The notes under the pieces are model-generated. The model was not told the DNA's origin and did no database searches. It was given only the letters and a program-made list of their open reading frames with translations. From positions 64,537-110,872 of the forward strand of contig CALXRI010000010.1 of assembly GCA_944390795.1 (NCBI GenBank): a stretch of DNA of 46,336 nt. Direction: 5' to 3'. The translations under genes and the position numbers were made by a program. This stretch comes from an uncultured Victivallales bacterium (lineage in GTDB: Bacteria; Verrucomicrobiota; Lentisphaeria; Victivallales; UBA1829). This document shows positions 17,500 through 26,937 of this stretch, piece after piece; positions within the stretch are counted from its first letter, which is position 1; each line of letters starts with the position of its first letter.

Positions 17500-17712
17500 G
17501 GCGTCGGGGAAAAAAAATTTAATTTCAGGAAACGGACCGTTCCGGATTTTCCGGAATGGAGCGAGAACGTTTCTGATAAAAATTCTTATTTTTTTTAATC
17601 TTTTGACAACTTTCGGGTTTCCCGGTTGTCTGAAACAAAAAAGGAGGAAGAAAAAACGACGGATGTTTATTTGAACAATCAAAAAAAAAAAGATTATTTT
17701 TAAGATTTATCT
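17500..17712. other. AT-rich divergent intergenic region
   Basis: The gap between the permease and the S24-like regulator (17432-17843) is 412 bases and distinctly AT-rich compared with the rest of the window, with several A- and T-runs. I see no gene. GACAAC (17605-17610) and GTTGTC (17625-17630) enclose CGGG/CCCG and make an imperfect stem-loop, but neither strand has the T-run of a terminator. Confidence 0.4.
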
Positions 17713-17741
17713 TTGAAAAGATGTTGCCGTTATGTTATTTT
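17713..17741 (+). promoter_or_regulatory. candidate promoter of the S24-like regulator gene
   Basis: TTGAAA (17713-17718) and TATTTT (17736-17741) are separated by 17 bases, leaving a leader of about 95 bases before the regulator ATG. TTTATT (17761-17766) and AATAAA (17776-17781) form a weak dyad in that leader. In such AT-rich DNA the match could be chance. Confidence 0.4.
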
Positions 17742-17843
17742 ACGAATATGGAAAAACACTTTTATTCCGAAATGAAATAAACAGAAAGTCGGAAATTTTT
17801 CCCTTGAAAAAATAATCTGAGCGACAAATGAAAGGAAGATTCA

Positions 17844-18554
17844 ATGAAAGTCACTCCTGAAATCCTGGCGGCGATTGATGGTGCGATCGAGCATTACGGC
17901 AATATCACGCAGTTCGCCAAGCATCTGGGAATTGCCCACAGCACCATTCTGTTCTGGAAGAACGGCAAGACAGGCAATATCAGCGGACAGCTCTGGATCA
18001 ACAAGCTGCGCCATGAGCTCAAGCCGTTCATGCACGGAGCATCCGACCGTTCGCGTTTTGCTGTCCGGGAGGATTCCATGCCCTATGTTTCCGACCAGGT
18101 CAGAGCCAATCAGGCGCCCCTTGCGACTTTTTCCCAGATCGCAGACTTTGATCCGACCATCGAGTCTCCATATACTTTCGCTTCGAACTTAGGCGGAAAA
18201 AGCGTTGTGTTCGCCCGAGAGGTGAAACCCGGTTACTTCGCCCTCGAACTGGATGAAACCGCGAAGTGCGGAGATTTTCCGATCGGCACGCTTCTGCTGG
18301 TCGCCAGCGGGGAGTATGCGCGGAACGGCGATACCGTTGTCGCCAAACTCCGTGATTCCGGCGAGATTGTCATCCGGCATTTCATCCGCGAGGAGAACCT
18401 GGTGAAACTTGCCGCTGTCAATGGCGGCGGAAAGACTTACGAATGGGATGCCAAGGAGAATTCCTCCTGCATCGTCTGGATGTATCCGGTCGTCGAGATC
18501 AATCTTGATCTTGCCGGATACCGCTGGGTGAAAGACCGGCTCATAGCAAAATAA
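17844..18554 (+). CDS. HTH regulator with a LexA/S24-like C-terminal fold that lacks the catalytic dyad
   Basis: This 236-residue protein resembles a phage-repressor/LexA-type regulator. Residues about 18-45 (NITQFAKHLGIAHSTILFW) form a helix-turn-helix. Residues about 125-195 follow the S24 layout, with VKPGYFALELDETAKCGDFP, then IGTLLLVASGEYARNGDTVV and EIVIRHFIRE. The Ser of the usual GDSM motif is absent, and the catalytic Lys position in the VKRL-like strand appears to be Arg. It therefore probably cannot self-cleave and would use the fold for dimerisation or ligand sensing. It is monocistronic, with its own promoter candidate and a strong terminator. No phage genes surround it. Target genes are unknown. 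Confidence 0.75.
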   Translation: MKVTPEILAAIDGAIEHYGNITQFAKHLGIAHSTILFWKNGKTGNISGQLWINKLRHELKPFMHGASDRSRFAVREDSMPYVSDQVRANQAPLATFSQIADFDPTIESPYTFASNLGGKSVVFAREVKPGYFALELDETAKCGDFPIGTLLLVASGEYARNGDTVVAKLRDSGEIVIRHFIREENLVKLAAVNGGGKTYEWDAKENSSCIVWMYPVVEINLDLAGYRWVKDRLIAK

Positions 18555-18572
18555 GGCAGCCCGTATTTGCGG

Positions 18573-18611
18573 AAAAACCTTCCGGCTGAACTCTCTGCCG
18601 GAAGGTTTTTT
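18573..18611 (+). terminator. intrinsic terminator after the S24-like regulator
   Basis: AAAAACCTTCCGGC and GCCGGAAGGTTTTT form a long perfect stem around a ten-base loop, ending in a run of six T. It lies about 20 bases after the regulator stop. It could also serve the convergent mutarotase transcript, because the A-run gives T-runs on both strands. Confidence 0.9.
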
Positions 18612-18678
18612 CATGTCCGGACGCTTTCAGGAAACAGACGCGCTGCCCGGAGAAATGATCCTCGTTTTTTCCGTTTTT

Positions 18679-19563
18679 TCAGCGGATCAGGGAAATCGTC
18701 TGGGTGAGCGTATGCGCCGCGCCGGGTTTCAGATTGACGATATCGCCGGCGCAGTTGGCCGCCTCGACGCAGACCATGACGCGATACTCATCGTCGCGGA
18801 AGTCGCCGATGAGTTTGGATTTTTCGATCCAGGGATTCCAGACGACCGTTGCATGCGAACCTGATTTTTCCACCAGAATCCTTCTCTTGAAGACCGGGTC
18901 GATGATGGTGACCGCCGCGTCCGACGCATAGATGTTGTCCGTTTCCGCCGTGAATCCGAAGTCGCCTTTGCAGAGACAGCCGGGAATGTCGCCGCCGCCC
19001 GCCCGGTTGCAGTAGGTCGAGCCGCCGAGCCCCGAGATGGTGAGCTTTTCAATTTCCCCGACGGAAAAGTAAGTGTGAAGCGCGCCGCCGAGCGCGAAGG
19101 GGGCGTCCCCCCGGTTGACCGTCGTGAGGCGCATGGCGAGTTTTGCGCCGAAATTGACTTCAAATCTTGCATCGAGGCGATGCGGTTCCGTGACGGAAAG
19201 TTCAAACACGAGTGTGTCCGAACCGTCGTCTTCCTTTTTTGCCGCGGTCATTTCCCAATACTGGATCCGCGCCACGCCGTGCATGGGCTTTCCCGCCGGG
19301 CCGAACCAGGGCCAGCAGACCGGAACGCCTCCGCGGATCGCCTTCGGCGGTTCATAGGCGCTGAGTTCCGAAACCATAATCAAATCCCTTTCCCCCTCGG
19401 GAACATAGGAGAGCACATGCGCTCCGTAGGGAGATACCGCTCCTTTGCAGTAACGGTTCGAGACAAAGGCCGCCGGGAGCTGCGAGCCGCGCCACGTGCC
19501 GAATGTGATGCTTTCCGAGTTGAAGTTCCGCTTGAGTTCCGCGATCCGTTCCGCCGTGTTCAT
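18679..19563 (-). CDS. D-hexose-6-phosphate mutarotase (YeaD-like aldose 1-epimerase family)
   Basis: This 294-residue protein belongs to the galactose-mutarotase superfamily and resembles glucose-6-phosphate 1-epimerases, which interconvert alpha and beta anomers of hexose-6-phosphates. Recognisable blocks are [48 protein letters not shown] and [14 protein letters not shown], in the family order. The ATG is preceded by AGGCGG-like sequence. It stands alone, divergent from metH with 139 bases between the starts. Aldose-1-epimerase activity on free sugars is a possible alternative, but the [12 protein letters not shown] segment favours the phosphate-sugar group. Confidence 0.9.
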   Translation of the reverse strand: MNTAERIAELKRNFNSESITFGTWRGSQLPAAFVSNRYCKGAVSPYGAHVLSYVPEGERDLIMVSELSAYEPPKAIRGGVPVCWPWFGPAGKPMHGVARIQYWEMTAAKKEDDGSDTLVFELSVTEPHRLDARFEVNFGAKLAMRLTTVNRGDAPFALGGALHTYFSVGEIEKLTISGLGGSTYCNRAGGGDIPGCLCKGDFGFTAETDNIYASDAAVTIIDPVFKRRILVEKSGSHATVVWNPWIEKSKLIGDFRDDEYRVMVCVEAANCAGDIVNLKPGAAHTLTQTISLIR

Positions 19564-19601
19564 GTCTGTTTCCGCCTTTCTGTTGTGTGGTGTCTTCCGG
19601 A

Positions 19602-19629
19602 ACTATGCCATAAATTGCGCCGAATTCAA
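19602..19629 (-). promoter_or_regulatory. candidate promoter of the mutarotase gene
   Basis: On the minus strand, TTGAAT (19624-19629) and CATAGT (19602-19607) lie 16 bases apart, about 40 bases upstream of the mutarotase ATG. The match is moderate. Confidence 0.35.
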
Positions 19630-19702
19630 GTCTTTTCCGCATTTCCGTCTGGAAAAACGCGCATGTGGCAATATAGTATCCGCCGAACAGGGAGACAAAG
19701 AG

Positions 19703-22700
19703 ATGCAGCAGCGGGATTCAGCCATGAAAACACATCAGAATATGGACCACCTTCACACCGCGCTCCGCGAACGGATCCTGATCCTTGACGGGGCGATGGG
19801 GACAATGCTTCAGAAACAGGGCCTGACCGAGAGCGATTTCCGGGGTACGCGCTTTCAATCCCTGGAAAAGGAGCTCAGGGGAAACAACGACGTGCTCTGT
19901 CTGACCTGCCCGGAGGCGGTCCGGAAGGTTCACGACGCCTATCTGGAGGCCGGTGCGGACATCATCGAAACAAACACCTTCAACTCCAACGCCGTCTCGC
20001 AGGCGGACTACGGGCTTCAGGATCTCGTCTATGAACTGAACAAGGCGGGGGCGCAGACCGCCAGACGGGCCGCCGACGCATGGACGGGACAAACGCCGGA
20101 AAAACCGCGTTTCGTCGCGGGATCGATCGGGCCGACGGGCCGGACCGCCTCGCTTTCCCCCGACGTGGCGAATCCCGCACTGCGCAACGTCACCTTCGAC
20201 GAGCTCGCCGCGACATACCGGACCGCTGCCGCGGGCCTGATCGACGGCGGCGCGGACATCCTCCTCATTGAAACCGTTTTCGACACGCTGAACTGCAAGG
20301 CGGCGATTTACGGGATTGAATCGACGCTCCGGGAACGCGGCATGCGCATGCCCGTCATGATCTCCGGAACGGTCAGCGACGCCAGCGGAAGAATGCTCGC
20401 GGGGCAGAATGTCGAAGCCTTCCTGATTTCCGTTTCGCACACGCCCGATCTTCTTTCCATCGGATTCAACTGCGCGCTCGGCGCTTCCGAAATGCGTCCG
20501 CACATCGCGGAACTTGCCGCAAAGGCCCCCTTCTTCGTCAGCGCGCATCCGAACGCGGGACTGCCCGATGAACTCGGACACTATTCGCAGACTCCTGAAA
20601 TCATGGGCTCCATTCTCCGGGAGTTCGCCGAATCGCACCTTCTGAACATCGTCGGCGGCTGCTGCGGAACGACTCCCGCGCACATCAAGGCGATTGCCGA
20701 AGCCGTCCGGGGCATTCCCCCGCGCCGGGTTCCGGAAGTGAAAAAGTATTTCCGTTTGAGCGGACTTGATCCGCTGGTCGTCACGGAGAACACCAATTTC
20801 GTGAACATCGGGGAGCGCACCAACGTCGCGGGTTCGAAGAAGTTCCTGAATCTTATCAGAAACGGCGATTACGAGGCGGCCGTGCATATCGCCCGCAGCC
20901 AGATCGAAAACGGCGCGCAGATCATCGACGTCAACATGGATGACGCGATGCTGGATTCTCCGGAAGCGATGAGGCTGTTCCTGCTTTCCGTCGCGGGGGA
21001 ACCCGACATCGCCCGTGTTCCGGTGATGATCGACTCCTCGCGCTGGGAGGTGATCGAAGCGGGCCTGAAATGCGTGCAGGGCAAGTGCGCGGTCAATTCG
21101 ATCAGCCTGAAGGAAGGCGAGGAAGCCTTTCTCGAAAAGGCGCGCGGCATCCGCCGTTACGGCGGCGCGGCGCTGGTCATGGCCTTCGACGAGAACGGAC
21201 AGGCGGACACTCTCGCGCGCCGGATCGCGGTCTGCGAACGCTCGTTCCGTCTTCTCACGGAGAAGGCGAACTTTCCGCCGGAGGACATCATCTTCGACCC
21301 GAACGTCTTTGCCGTCGCGACCGGAATGAAGGAGCACGACAACTACGCAAGGGATTTCATCGACGCGGTCGGAGCGATCCGCAAGGCCATGCCGCTGTGC
21401 AGGATCAGCGGCGGCGTCAGCAATGTTTCGTTCGCCTTCCGCGGCAACAACACCGTGCGCGAGGCGCTTCACAGCGTTTTTCTTTATCACGCGATCCGGA
21501 ACGGCATGGACATGGGAATCGTCAATCCCGGACAGCTCGCAGTCTATGAGGAACTTCCCGCAGATCTGCGCGAGGCCGCCGAGGACGTCATCCTCAACCG
21601 CCGTCCCGACGCCGCCGAAAGACTGATTGAAATTGCCGCACACTGTTCCGCGGACGCATCCGCACAGGCGAAAAGCGCCTCTCCCGACTGGCGGAACGAA
21701 CCCCTTTCCGCCAGGATCGCCCATGCGATGCTCAAGGGCGACGACGCCTTCATCGAAGCGGACATGGACGAGGCACTCGGCGCGTTCGCCGATCCCGTGG
21801 ACATCATTGAAGGCCCTCTGATGGCGGCGATGAAGCAGGTCGGAACGCTGTTCGGGGAGGGGAAGATGTTCCTTCCGCAGGTCGTGAAGAGCGCGCGCGT
21901 GATGAAGAAGGCCGTCGGAAAGCTCCTGCCCGTGATCGAGGCGCGCAAAGGCGCTTCCGGCACGGCGTCCTCCGGCGGCACGATCGTCATTGCCACCGTG
22001 AAGGGCGACGTGCACGACATCGGGAAAAACATTGCCGGCGTGGTGCTTCAGTGCAACAACTACCGGATCGTCGACCTCGGCGTCATGGTGCCGATGCAGA
22101 CCATTCTGGACGCGGCGGAAAAGGAGAAGGCCGATCTTATCGGACTGAGCGGACTCATTACGCCTTCGCTTGACGAGATGGTCGCGATCGCAAAGGAAAT
22201 GGAGCGCCGCGGCATGAAAATCCCGCTTCTCCTCGGCGGCGCGACAACATCCAGGGCGCATACGGCGCTCAAGGTCCAGCCCTGTTACAGCGGTCCCGTG
22301 GTTCATGCGTCCGACGCGTCGCAGGGAGTGCTTCTCGTCAATGCGCTGCTCAATCCGGAAACGCGCGAAACCTTCCTTGAAAATCTGAAAGAGGAATATG
22401 CCGCGGTCCGCGCCGAAGCCGAGGAGAAACACGCCCCCCTGCTGCCGCTGGCGGAAGCGCGCGCCAATGCCCTGCGTTCCGACTGGGAGACGATTCCGGA
22501 TGAAGCTCCCGTTCATCCGGGAATCACGGATTTTCCCGAGGAAAAAACCGATGCGCTTCTGCCATACGTCGACTGGAAGATGTTCCTGAACACCTGGGAG
22601 CTCGAACATGCGGATGCAGCCTCGCGCGAGGCGCTCCTGCGCGACGCCCGCGCCATGCTGGACTCCATGCGCAACGGGTCTCTCCTGCGCTGTTCCGGTT

Positions 22701-23356
22701 CCGCCGGGCTCTATCCTGCCGCGTCGGACGGGGATGATATCGAGATTTATTCCGATCCGTCATGCGGAGAGTGTCTTGCGAAGCTTCCGATGCTCCGCCA
22801 GCAGTGGAAAAAGAGTGCGGGAAACAATCTCTCCCTCGCCGACTATCTGCCGCAGAAACGTTCCGGACGGCACGGATGGACCGGTGTTTTTGCCGTGACA
22901 TGCGACGGCGCCGAAGCGCTGGCAAAGCGGTATGCCGGACACAACGACGACTATTCCGCTCTGCTGGTCAAAACGCTTGCCGACCGTCTGGCGGAAGCGT
23001 TCGCCGAACTGCTGTTCGAGCGTGTGCGGCGTGAACTCTGGGGGTATGAACGAACCGCGTCTCCGGATGGAAGGATTCGCGGCATCCGGCCTGCGCCGGG
23101 ATATCCCGCCGCGCCGGACCACCGCCTCAAGGCGGAGATTTTCCGTCTGCTCGGAGTGGAAAGGAAATTCGGCATGGAACTGACAGGGTCGTATATGATG
23201 CGTCCCGCCGCGTCGGTCTGCGGCATGTATTTTTCGCATCCGGAGGCTAGATATTTTTCCGTCGGCAGAATCGGTGACGACCAGCTTGCGGATTATGCGG
23301 CGCGTTCCGGAGCGACTCCCGGGGATGTCACGCGGTTTCTCTCTTTTGTCAGATGA
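19703..23356 (+). CDS. metH: cobalamin-dependent methionine synthase, full length
   Basis: This 1217-residue enzyme methylates homocysteine using methyl-tetrahydrofolate and methylcobalamin. All four modules are present. The homocysteine domain has the zinc cysteines Cys257 (IGFNCALGA) and Cys320/Cys321 ([11 protein letters not shown]). The folate domain starts near [17 protein letters not shown]. The B12 domain has the cobalt-ligand His771 in DVHDIGKNI. The C-terminal reactivation domain carries [15 protein letters not shown] and [18 protein letters not shown] chose the ATG at 19703 because GGAG lies eight bases upstream; the frame is open to 19496, but that stretch is antisense to the mutarotase. 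No cobalamin riboswitch fits in the short leader. Confidence 0.96.
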   Translation: MQQRDSAMKTHQNMDHLHTALRERILILDGAMGTMLQKQGLTESDFRGTRFQSLEKELRGNNDVLCLTCPEAVRKVHDAYLEAGADIIETNTFNSNAVSQADYGLQDLVYELNKAGAQTARRAADAWTGQTPEKPRFVAGSIGPTGRTASLSPDVANPALRNVTFDELAATYRTAAAGLIDGGADILLIETVFDTLNCKAAIYGIESTLRERGMRMPVMISGTVSDASGRMLAGQNVEAFLISVSHTPDLLSIGFNCALGASEMRPHIAELAAKAPFFVSAHPNAGLPDELGHYSQTPEIMGSILREFAESHLLNIVGGCCGTTPAHIKAIAEAVRGIPPRRVPEVKKYFRLSGLDPLVVTENTNFVNIGERTNVAGSKKFLNLIRNGDYEAAVHIARSQIENGAQIIDVNMDDAMLDSPEAMRLFLLSVAGEPDIARVPVMIDSSRWEVIEAGLKCVQGKCAVNSISLKEGEEAFLEKARGIRRYGGAALVMAFDENGQADTLARRIAVCERSFRLLTEKANFPPEDIIFDPNVFAVATGMKEHDNYARDFIDAVGAIRKAMPLCRISGGVSNVSFAFRGNNTVREALHSVFLYHAIRNGMDMGIVNPGQLAVYEELPADLREAAEDVILNRRPDAAERLIEIAAHCSADASAQAKSASPDWRNEPLSARIAHAMLKGDDAFIEADMDEALGAFADPVDIIEGPLMAAMKQVGTLFGEGKMFLPQVVKSARVMKKAVGKLLPVIEARKGASGTASSGGTIVIATVKGDVHDIGKNIAGVVLQCNNYRIVDLGVMVPMQTILDAAEKEKADLIGLSGLITPSLDEMVAIAKEMERRGMKIPLLLGGATTSRAHTALKVQPCYSGPVVHASDASQGVLLVNALLNPETRETFLENLKEEYAAVRAEAEEKHAPLLPLAEARANALRSDWETIPDEAPVHPGITDFPEEKTDALLPYVDWKMFLNTWELEHADAASREALLRDARAMLDSMRNGSLLRCSGSAGLYPAASDGDDIEIYSDPSCGECLAKLPMLRQQWKKSAGNNLSLADYLPQKRSGRHGWTGVFAVTCDGAEALAKRYAGHNDDYSALLVKTLADRLAEAFAELLFERVRRELWGYERTASPDGRIRGIRPAPGYPAAPDHRLKAEIFRLLGVERKFGMELTGSYMMRPAASVCGMYFSHPEARYFSVGRIGDDQLADYAARSGATPGDVTRFLSFVR

Positions 23357-23386
23357 AGCTTTCCGGGAGATCCCCGAACTCCGGAT

Positions 23387-24310
23387 TCAGAAGTCGAATT
23401 CGAGCTGGGCGGTCCGGGGAGGGGAGGGCGGCGCGGGTGGCGGCGCACTTTTTTCCAGTTCGCGCAGAATGCTCCGGAGCTCCATTTTCGAGGCGAGTTC
23501 CTGAATTTTCGCATAATCCGGCGCCGTCCGGCGGAAGGTTTCCTCCGTGAGAGCCAGTCCCTCCGGGATGGTCTTATCCAGGAGAATCAGCTTCCGGTTC
23601 AGAAGCATGACGTCTGTGGAGGAGCGGATTTTCTCCCGGAGCGATTCGCGTCTGATTTCGTCCGCGTGCGCGATCAGACCGTCGATCGAACCGAACTGAT
23701 TCAGAAGCGCGGCGGCGGTCTTGGGGCCGACCCCCTCGACGCCGGGGATGTTGTCGGAACTGTCTCCGATCAGCGCGAGGTAGTCAACGATTCCTTCCGG
23801 CTTCACGCCGAATTTCGCAACCGTTTCCGCGACGCCCCGCTTATGGAATCCTTTGGAATCGTGGTCGGGAACAAGCATCTCGACGCGTTCGTCGATCACC
23901 TGGGAGATGTCCTTGTCCGAGGAGACGATCAGGACTTTGCGGTCGCGGAAGCGTTCCGCCGCCGCCGCGATCAGATCATCCGCTTCGGAGCCCTCCCATT
24001 CGATGATGTTCCAGCCGAAGGCCCGGATCATTTCCCGGATGGCGTCAAGCTGACAGCGCAGATCATCCGGCATCGGCGGGCGGTTCGCCTTGTAGGCGGG
24101 CGCGAGCAGCATTCTCTGCGCCGGACGGCCCTTGTCGAATACGAAGGCGCCGTCATAGCCTTCATACTCGTCCCGGAATTTCAGCAGGAGTTTCGTCATG
24201 GCGAACACCGCGTTTGTGGGCGTCCCCTGCGCGGTGGAGAGCCCGCGGATCGCGTAATACCCGCGGTAGATCTGGGAATACGAGTCGATCAGAAGCAGCG
24301 GTGCGGCCAT
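23387..24310 (-). CDS. stand-alone 5'-3' exonuclease / flap endonuclease (PolA N-terminal family)
   Basis: This 307-residue protein matches the 5'-3' exonuclease domain of DNA polymerase I without the polymerase part. Metal-binding acidic residues are visible in LLLIDSYSQIYRGYYAIRGL, AFVFDKGRPAQRM, EGSEADDLIAAAAERF and VSSDKDISQVID. The helix-hairpin-helix region is LALIGDSSDNIPGVEGVGPK. It would remove RNA primers or flaps in replication and repair. It is the last gene of the minus-strand run, starting 19 bases after gpmI, and converges with metH. The C-terminal tail is Pro-rich. Whether a separate full PolA exists cannot be seen here. Confidence 0.9.
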   Translation of the reverse strand: MAAPLLLIDSYSQIYRGYYAIRGLSTAQGTPTNAVFAMTKLLLKFRDEYEGYDGAFVFDKGRPAQRMLLAPAYKANRPPMPDDLRCQLDAIREMIRAFGWNIIEWEGSEADDLIAAAAERFRDRKVLIVSSDKDISQVIDERVEMLVPDHDSKGFHKRGVAETVAKFGVKPEGIVDYLALIGDSSDNIPGVEGVGPKTAAALLNQFGSIDGLIAHADEIRRESLREKIRSSTDVMLLNRKLILLDKTIPEGLALTEETFRRTAPDYAKIQELASKMELRSILRELEKSAPPPAPPSPPRTAQLEFDF

Positions 24311-24329
24311 GACGGATCTTCCTTTCCTG

Positions 24330-25970
24330 TTATTTCGCCATGTTGACGATTGACTTGTCGTAATCGGCCGGCGGCACGAATCCGAGCAGTTCCATGCAGG
24401 TCGTGGCGATGGAGCTGATGCCGAGTCCCGTGTTCAGGACGGGGGAGTATTCGCCTTTGCTTTCCGGATCGAAGATGAAGCAGGGAACCGGATTGAGCGA
24501 GTGACTGGTCTTGCGTTTCGGCGCGCCGTCCTTCGTGCGCTTGACCTCGCCTTTCTTGTCGTGCTCATACATGTCGTCGGCATTGCCGTGATCGGCCGTG
24601 ACGACGAGAATGCCGCCGGCCTTTTTCACCGCGTTGTAGACGCGCTCCAGACAGATGTCCAGCGCGCCCATCGAGACCTGGACCGCCTGATAGACGCCGG
24701 TGTGGCCGACCATGTCGCCGTTGGGGTAGTTGAGGCGGATGAAATCGTATGCGCCGCCTTCAATGGCCTTGACGACGGCGTCGGTGATTTCGGCGCACTT
24801 CATCCACGGACGCTGTTCGAACGGAACGACGTCGGAGGGAATTTCCTGATATTCCTCGTTCTCGAAGCGGCCGGAACGGTTGCCGTTGAAGAAGTAGGTC
24901 ACATGCCCGTATTTCTGGGTTTCGCTGATCGCAAACTGCCGGATGCCCGAGACGCTGAGATATTCCGCAAGCGTGCGGTCGATTTCCGGCGGATTCACAA
25001 GATAGTTGTTTGGAATGTGCAGGTCGCCGTCATACTCCATCATGCCGGTGTAGAAGACGTCGGGTTTTGCGCCGCGGTCGAAATGCTTGAACTCCGGCCC
25101 CTGGTCGAACGCCTGGCTGATCTCCAGCGCGCGGTCGCCGCGGAAGTTGAAGTAGACGACCGCGTCGCCGTCGTGGATCGGGCCGACGGGCGTCGTGCCG
25201 TCTTCGGAGATGACGAAGGGGGGAAGATCCTGGTCGATCGCCTTTGTTTCCGCGCGGAGGGTTTCGACGGCTTCATGGGCGTTCGGGAACATTCTGCCCT
25301 TGCCCTGCACGTGCGTCTCCCATCCTTTGCGGACCATGTCCCAGTTCGCGCCGTAGCGGTCCATCGTGATGACCATGCGTCCGCCGCCGGAAGCGATCTT
25401 GAAGTCAGGTCCGAGCTCCTTGAGATAGGTCTCAAAGGGATCGATATAGTCGAGCGCGGAGGTTTCGGGAACGTCGCGTCCGTCGAGCAGGATGTGGAGC
25501 CGGACCTTCGAGACACCCTCTTTTTTCGCCTGTTCCAGCATGCCCTTGAGATGGGAGATGTTGCTGTGGACGTTGCCGTCGGAGAAGAGCCCGATGAAAT
25601 GGACGGTTCCGCCGTTCTTCGCCTTTTCGATGACCTTCTTCCAGGTTTCGCCCTCGAACATCTTGCCGGTGGCGATCGCTTCTGAGACGAGTTTCGCTCC
25701 CTGCGCGAAGACGCGGCCGCAGCCCATCGCATTGTGTCCGACCTCGCTGTTGCCCATGTCGTCGTCGCTGGGCAGTCCGACGGCGGTGCCGTGCGCCTTG
25801 AGCGTGGTGAACGGCAGTTCCTTCATCAGGCGGTGCAGAAACGGCGTCGGGGAGTCCGCCACCGCGTCGCCTTCTTTGTATTTGCCGATGCCGACGCCGT
25901 CCATAATCATCAGGACGACGGGGCCGCGTCTTTTCTGGAATTCCGGATTGGTCTGAAGTTTTTCAAGCAT
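24330..25970 (-). CDS. gpmI: 2,3-bisphosphoglycerate-independent phosphoglycerate mutase
   Basis: This 546-residue metalloenzyme interconverts 3- and 2-phosphoglycerate in glycolysis and gluconeogenesis. It has the alkaline-phosphatase-superfamily start VVLMIMDGVGIGKYKEGDAV, with metal ligands, and the phosphoserine nucleophile Ser75 in DMGNSEVGHNAMGCGRVF. Later segments include HILLDGRDVPETSALDYI and VTADHGNADDMYEHD, with the C-terminal metal ligands. The length is slightly above the usual 510-550 range midpoint and is normal. It sits between argB (66 bases upstream) and the exonuclease gene. Confidence 0.96.
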   Translation of the reverse strand: MLEKLQTNPEFQKRRGPVVLMIMDGVGIGKYKEGDAVADSPTPFLHRLMKELPFTTLKAHGTAVGLPSDDDMGNSEVGHNAMGCGRVFAQGAKLVSEAIATGKMFEGETWKKVIEKAKNGGTVHFIGLFSDGNVHSNISHLKGMLEQAKKEGVSKVRLHILLDGRDVPETSALDYIDPFETYLKELGPDFKIASGGGRMVITMDRYGANWDMVRKGWETHVQGKGRMFPNAHEAVETLRAETKAIDQDLPPFVISEDGTTPVGPIHDGDAVVYFNFRGDRALEISQAFDQGPEFKHFDRGAKPDVFYTGMMEYDGDLHIPNNYLVNPPEIDRTLAEYLSVSGIRQFAISETQKYGHVTYFFNGNRSGRFENEEYQEIPSDVVPFEQRPWMKCAEITDAVVKAIEGGAYDFIRLNYPNGDMVGHTGVYQAVQVSMGALDICLERVYNAVKKAGGILVVTADHGNADDMYEHDKKGEVKRTKDGAPKRKTSHSLNPVPCFIFDPESKGEYSPVLNTGLGISSIATTCMELLGFVPPADYDKSIVNMAK

Positions 25971-26036
25971 GCTCTGTTTCCTTTCTGTGCTTAACAGCCG
26001 CCGTGCTCCGGAGGAGGGCGGCGGGATCTCTCTTAT

Positions 26037-26912
26037 TTACCCTTCGATGATTTCCGTGCCGACGCCGCTGTTCGTGAAGATTTCCAGAAGCAGCGAGTGC
26101 GGAATGCGCCCGTCGACCATATGGACTTCCCGGGTTCCCGCCTTGATGGCGGAGACGGAACTCTGAATTTTCGGAAGCATGCCGCCGGTCAGCACCTTTT
26201 CCGCGATCAGCGAATCGACCTCGGATGTCTTGATGACCGAGATCAGCGATTTTTCGTCTTTCGGGTCGCGGAGTACGCCGGGGACGTCGCTGAGGAAGAC
26301 CAGTTTGCGCGCCTTGAGCGCCTTGGCGATTTCGCATGCCGCCGTGTCCGCGTTGATGTTGTAGGGCTGGTGGAAGAAATCCATGGCGAGCGGCGTCACC
26401 ACCGGAATGAACTTGTAGCGCAGCGCGTCGAGAATCGGGTTCACATCGACCGAAATCACCTTGCCGACGAAGCCGATGTCGATTTTCTCTCCGGTTGCGG
26501 GATCGGCGGAGTAGAGCTTTTCCGCGCGCATGATTCCCTTGCCGGAGATCGTGACACCCTTGCCGCCGGAGATCGTGATGCCGTCCACAAGACTTCTGTT
26601 CGTGCTGTTGTGCAGAACGTCGTCGACGACCTTGATGGTGTCGGCGTCGGTCACGCGCAGTCCGTTGATGAACTGCGTCTGGATCCCGAGCTCCTTCAGG
26701 CGCGCGCTGATGGCTTTCCCGCCGCCGTGCACCACGACCATCTTCATCCCGATGGCTTCCAGGAGCACGATGTCGCGCATGGTTTTTCTCGTCAGCTCCG
26801 GATTCTCCATCGCGCTTCCGCCGAATTTGACCACGGCGATGGAGTTCTTGAATTCCTGAATGAACGGAAGCGCCTCGTTGAGCACATCCGCTTTTCTGAT
26901 CAGTTCCTGCAT
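26037..26912 (-). CDS. argB: acetylglutamate kinase
   Basis: This 291-residue enzyme phosphorylates N-acetylglutamate, the second step of arginine synthesis. The N-terminal motif is VVKFGGSAMENPELTRKTMR, followed by VVVHGGGKAISARLKELGI and, towards the C-terminus, NADTAACEIAKALKARKLVF and LTGGMLPKIQSSVSAIKAG. It lies 25 bases after argJ in the same direction. ArgJ regenerates the substrate pool through transacetylation, so the two genes form a natural unit. A short N-terminal helix like that of arginine-sensitive enzymes appears present (about residues 1-22), which makes feedback inhibition plausible. Confidence 0.96.
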   Translation of the reverse strand: MQELIRKADVLNEALPFIQEFKNSIAVVKFGGSAMENPELTRKTMRDIVLLEAIGMKMVVVHGGGKAISARLKELGIQTQFINGLRVTDADTIKVVDDVLHNSTNRSLVDGITISGGKGVTISGKGIMRAEKLYSADPATGEKIDIGFVGKVISVDVNPILDALRYKFIPVVTPLAMDFFHQPYNINADTAACEIAKALKARKLVFLSDVPGVLRDPKDEKSLISVIKTSEVDSLIAEKVLTGGMLPKIQSSVSAIKAGTREVHMVDGRIPHSLLLEIFTNSGVGTEIIEG

Positions 26913-26937
26913 TTTTCCCTTCTCCGGTAATGCGTTT

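Noticed and set aside
17605-17630. Stem-loop GACAAC/GTTGTC as a terminator
   Set aside because: The stem is interrupted by a three-base bulge and neither strand has a following T-run.
17844-18554. S24-like regulator as a sign of a prophage
   Set aside because: No integrase, structural, lysis or attachment-site features accompany it; its neighbours are ordinary metabolic and transport genes.
19496-19702. N-terminal extension of metH
   Set aside because: The frame is open, but it overlaps the mutarotase gene in antisense. The ATG at 19703 has the ribosome-binding site and gives the normal length.
19564-19702. Cobalamin riboswitch upstream of metH
   Set aside because: The gap is only 139 bases and no B12-box-like sequence is present.
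19718-22609. A 963-codon open frame antisense to metH
   Set aside because: It is a mirror of the GC-rich codon pattern of metH. The metH frame has complete family motifs, and the antisense product has none.
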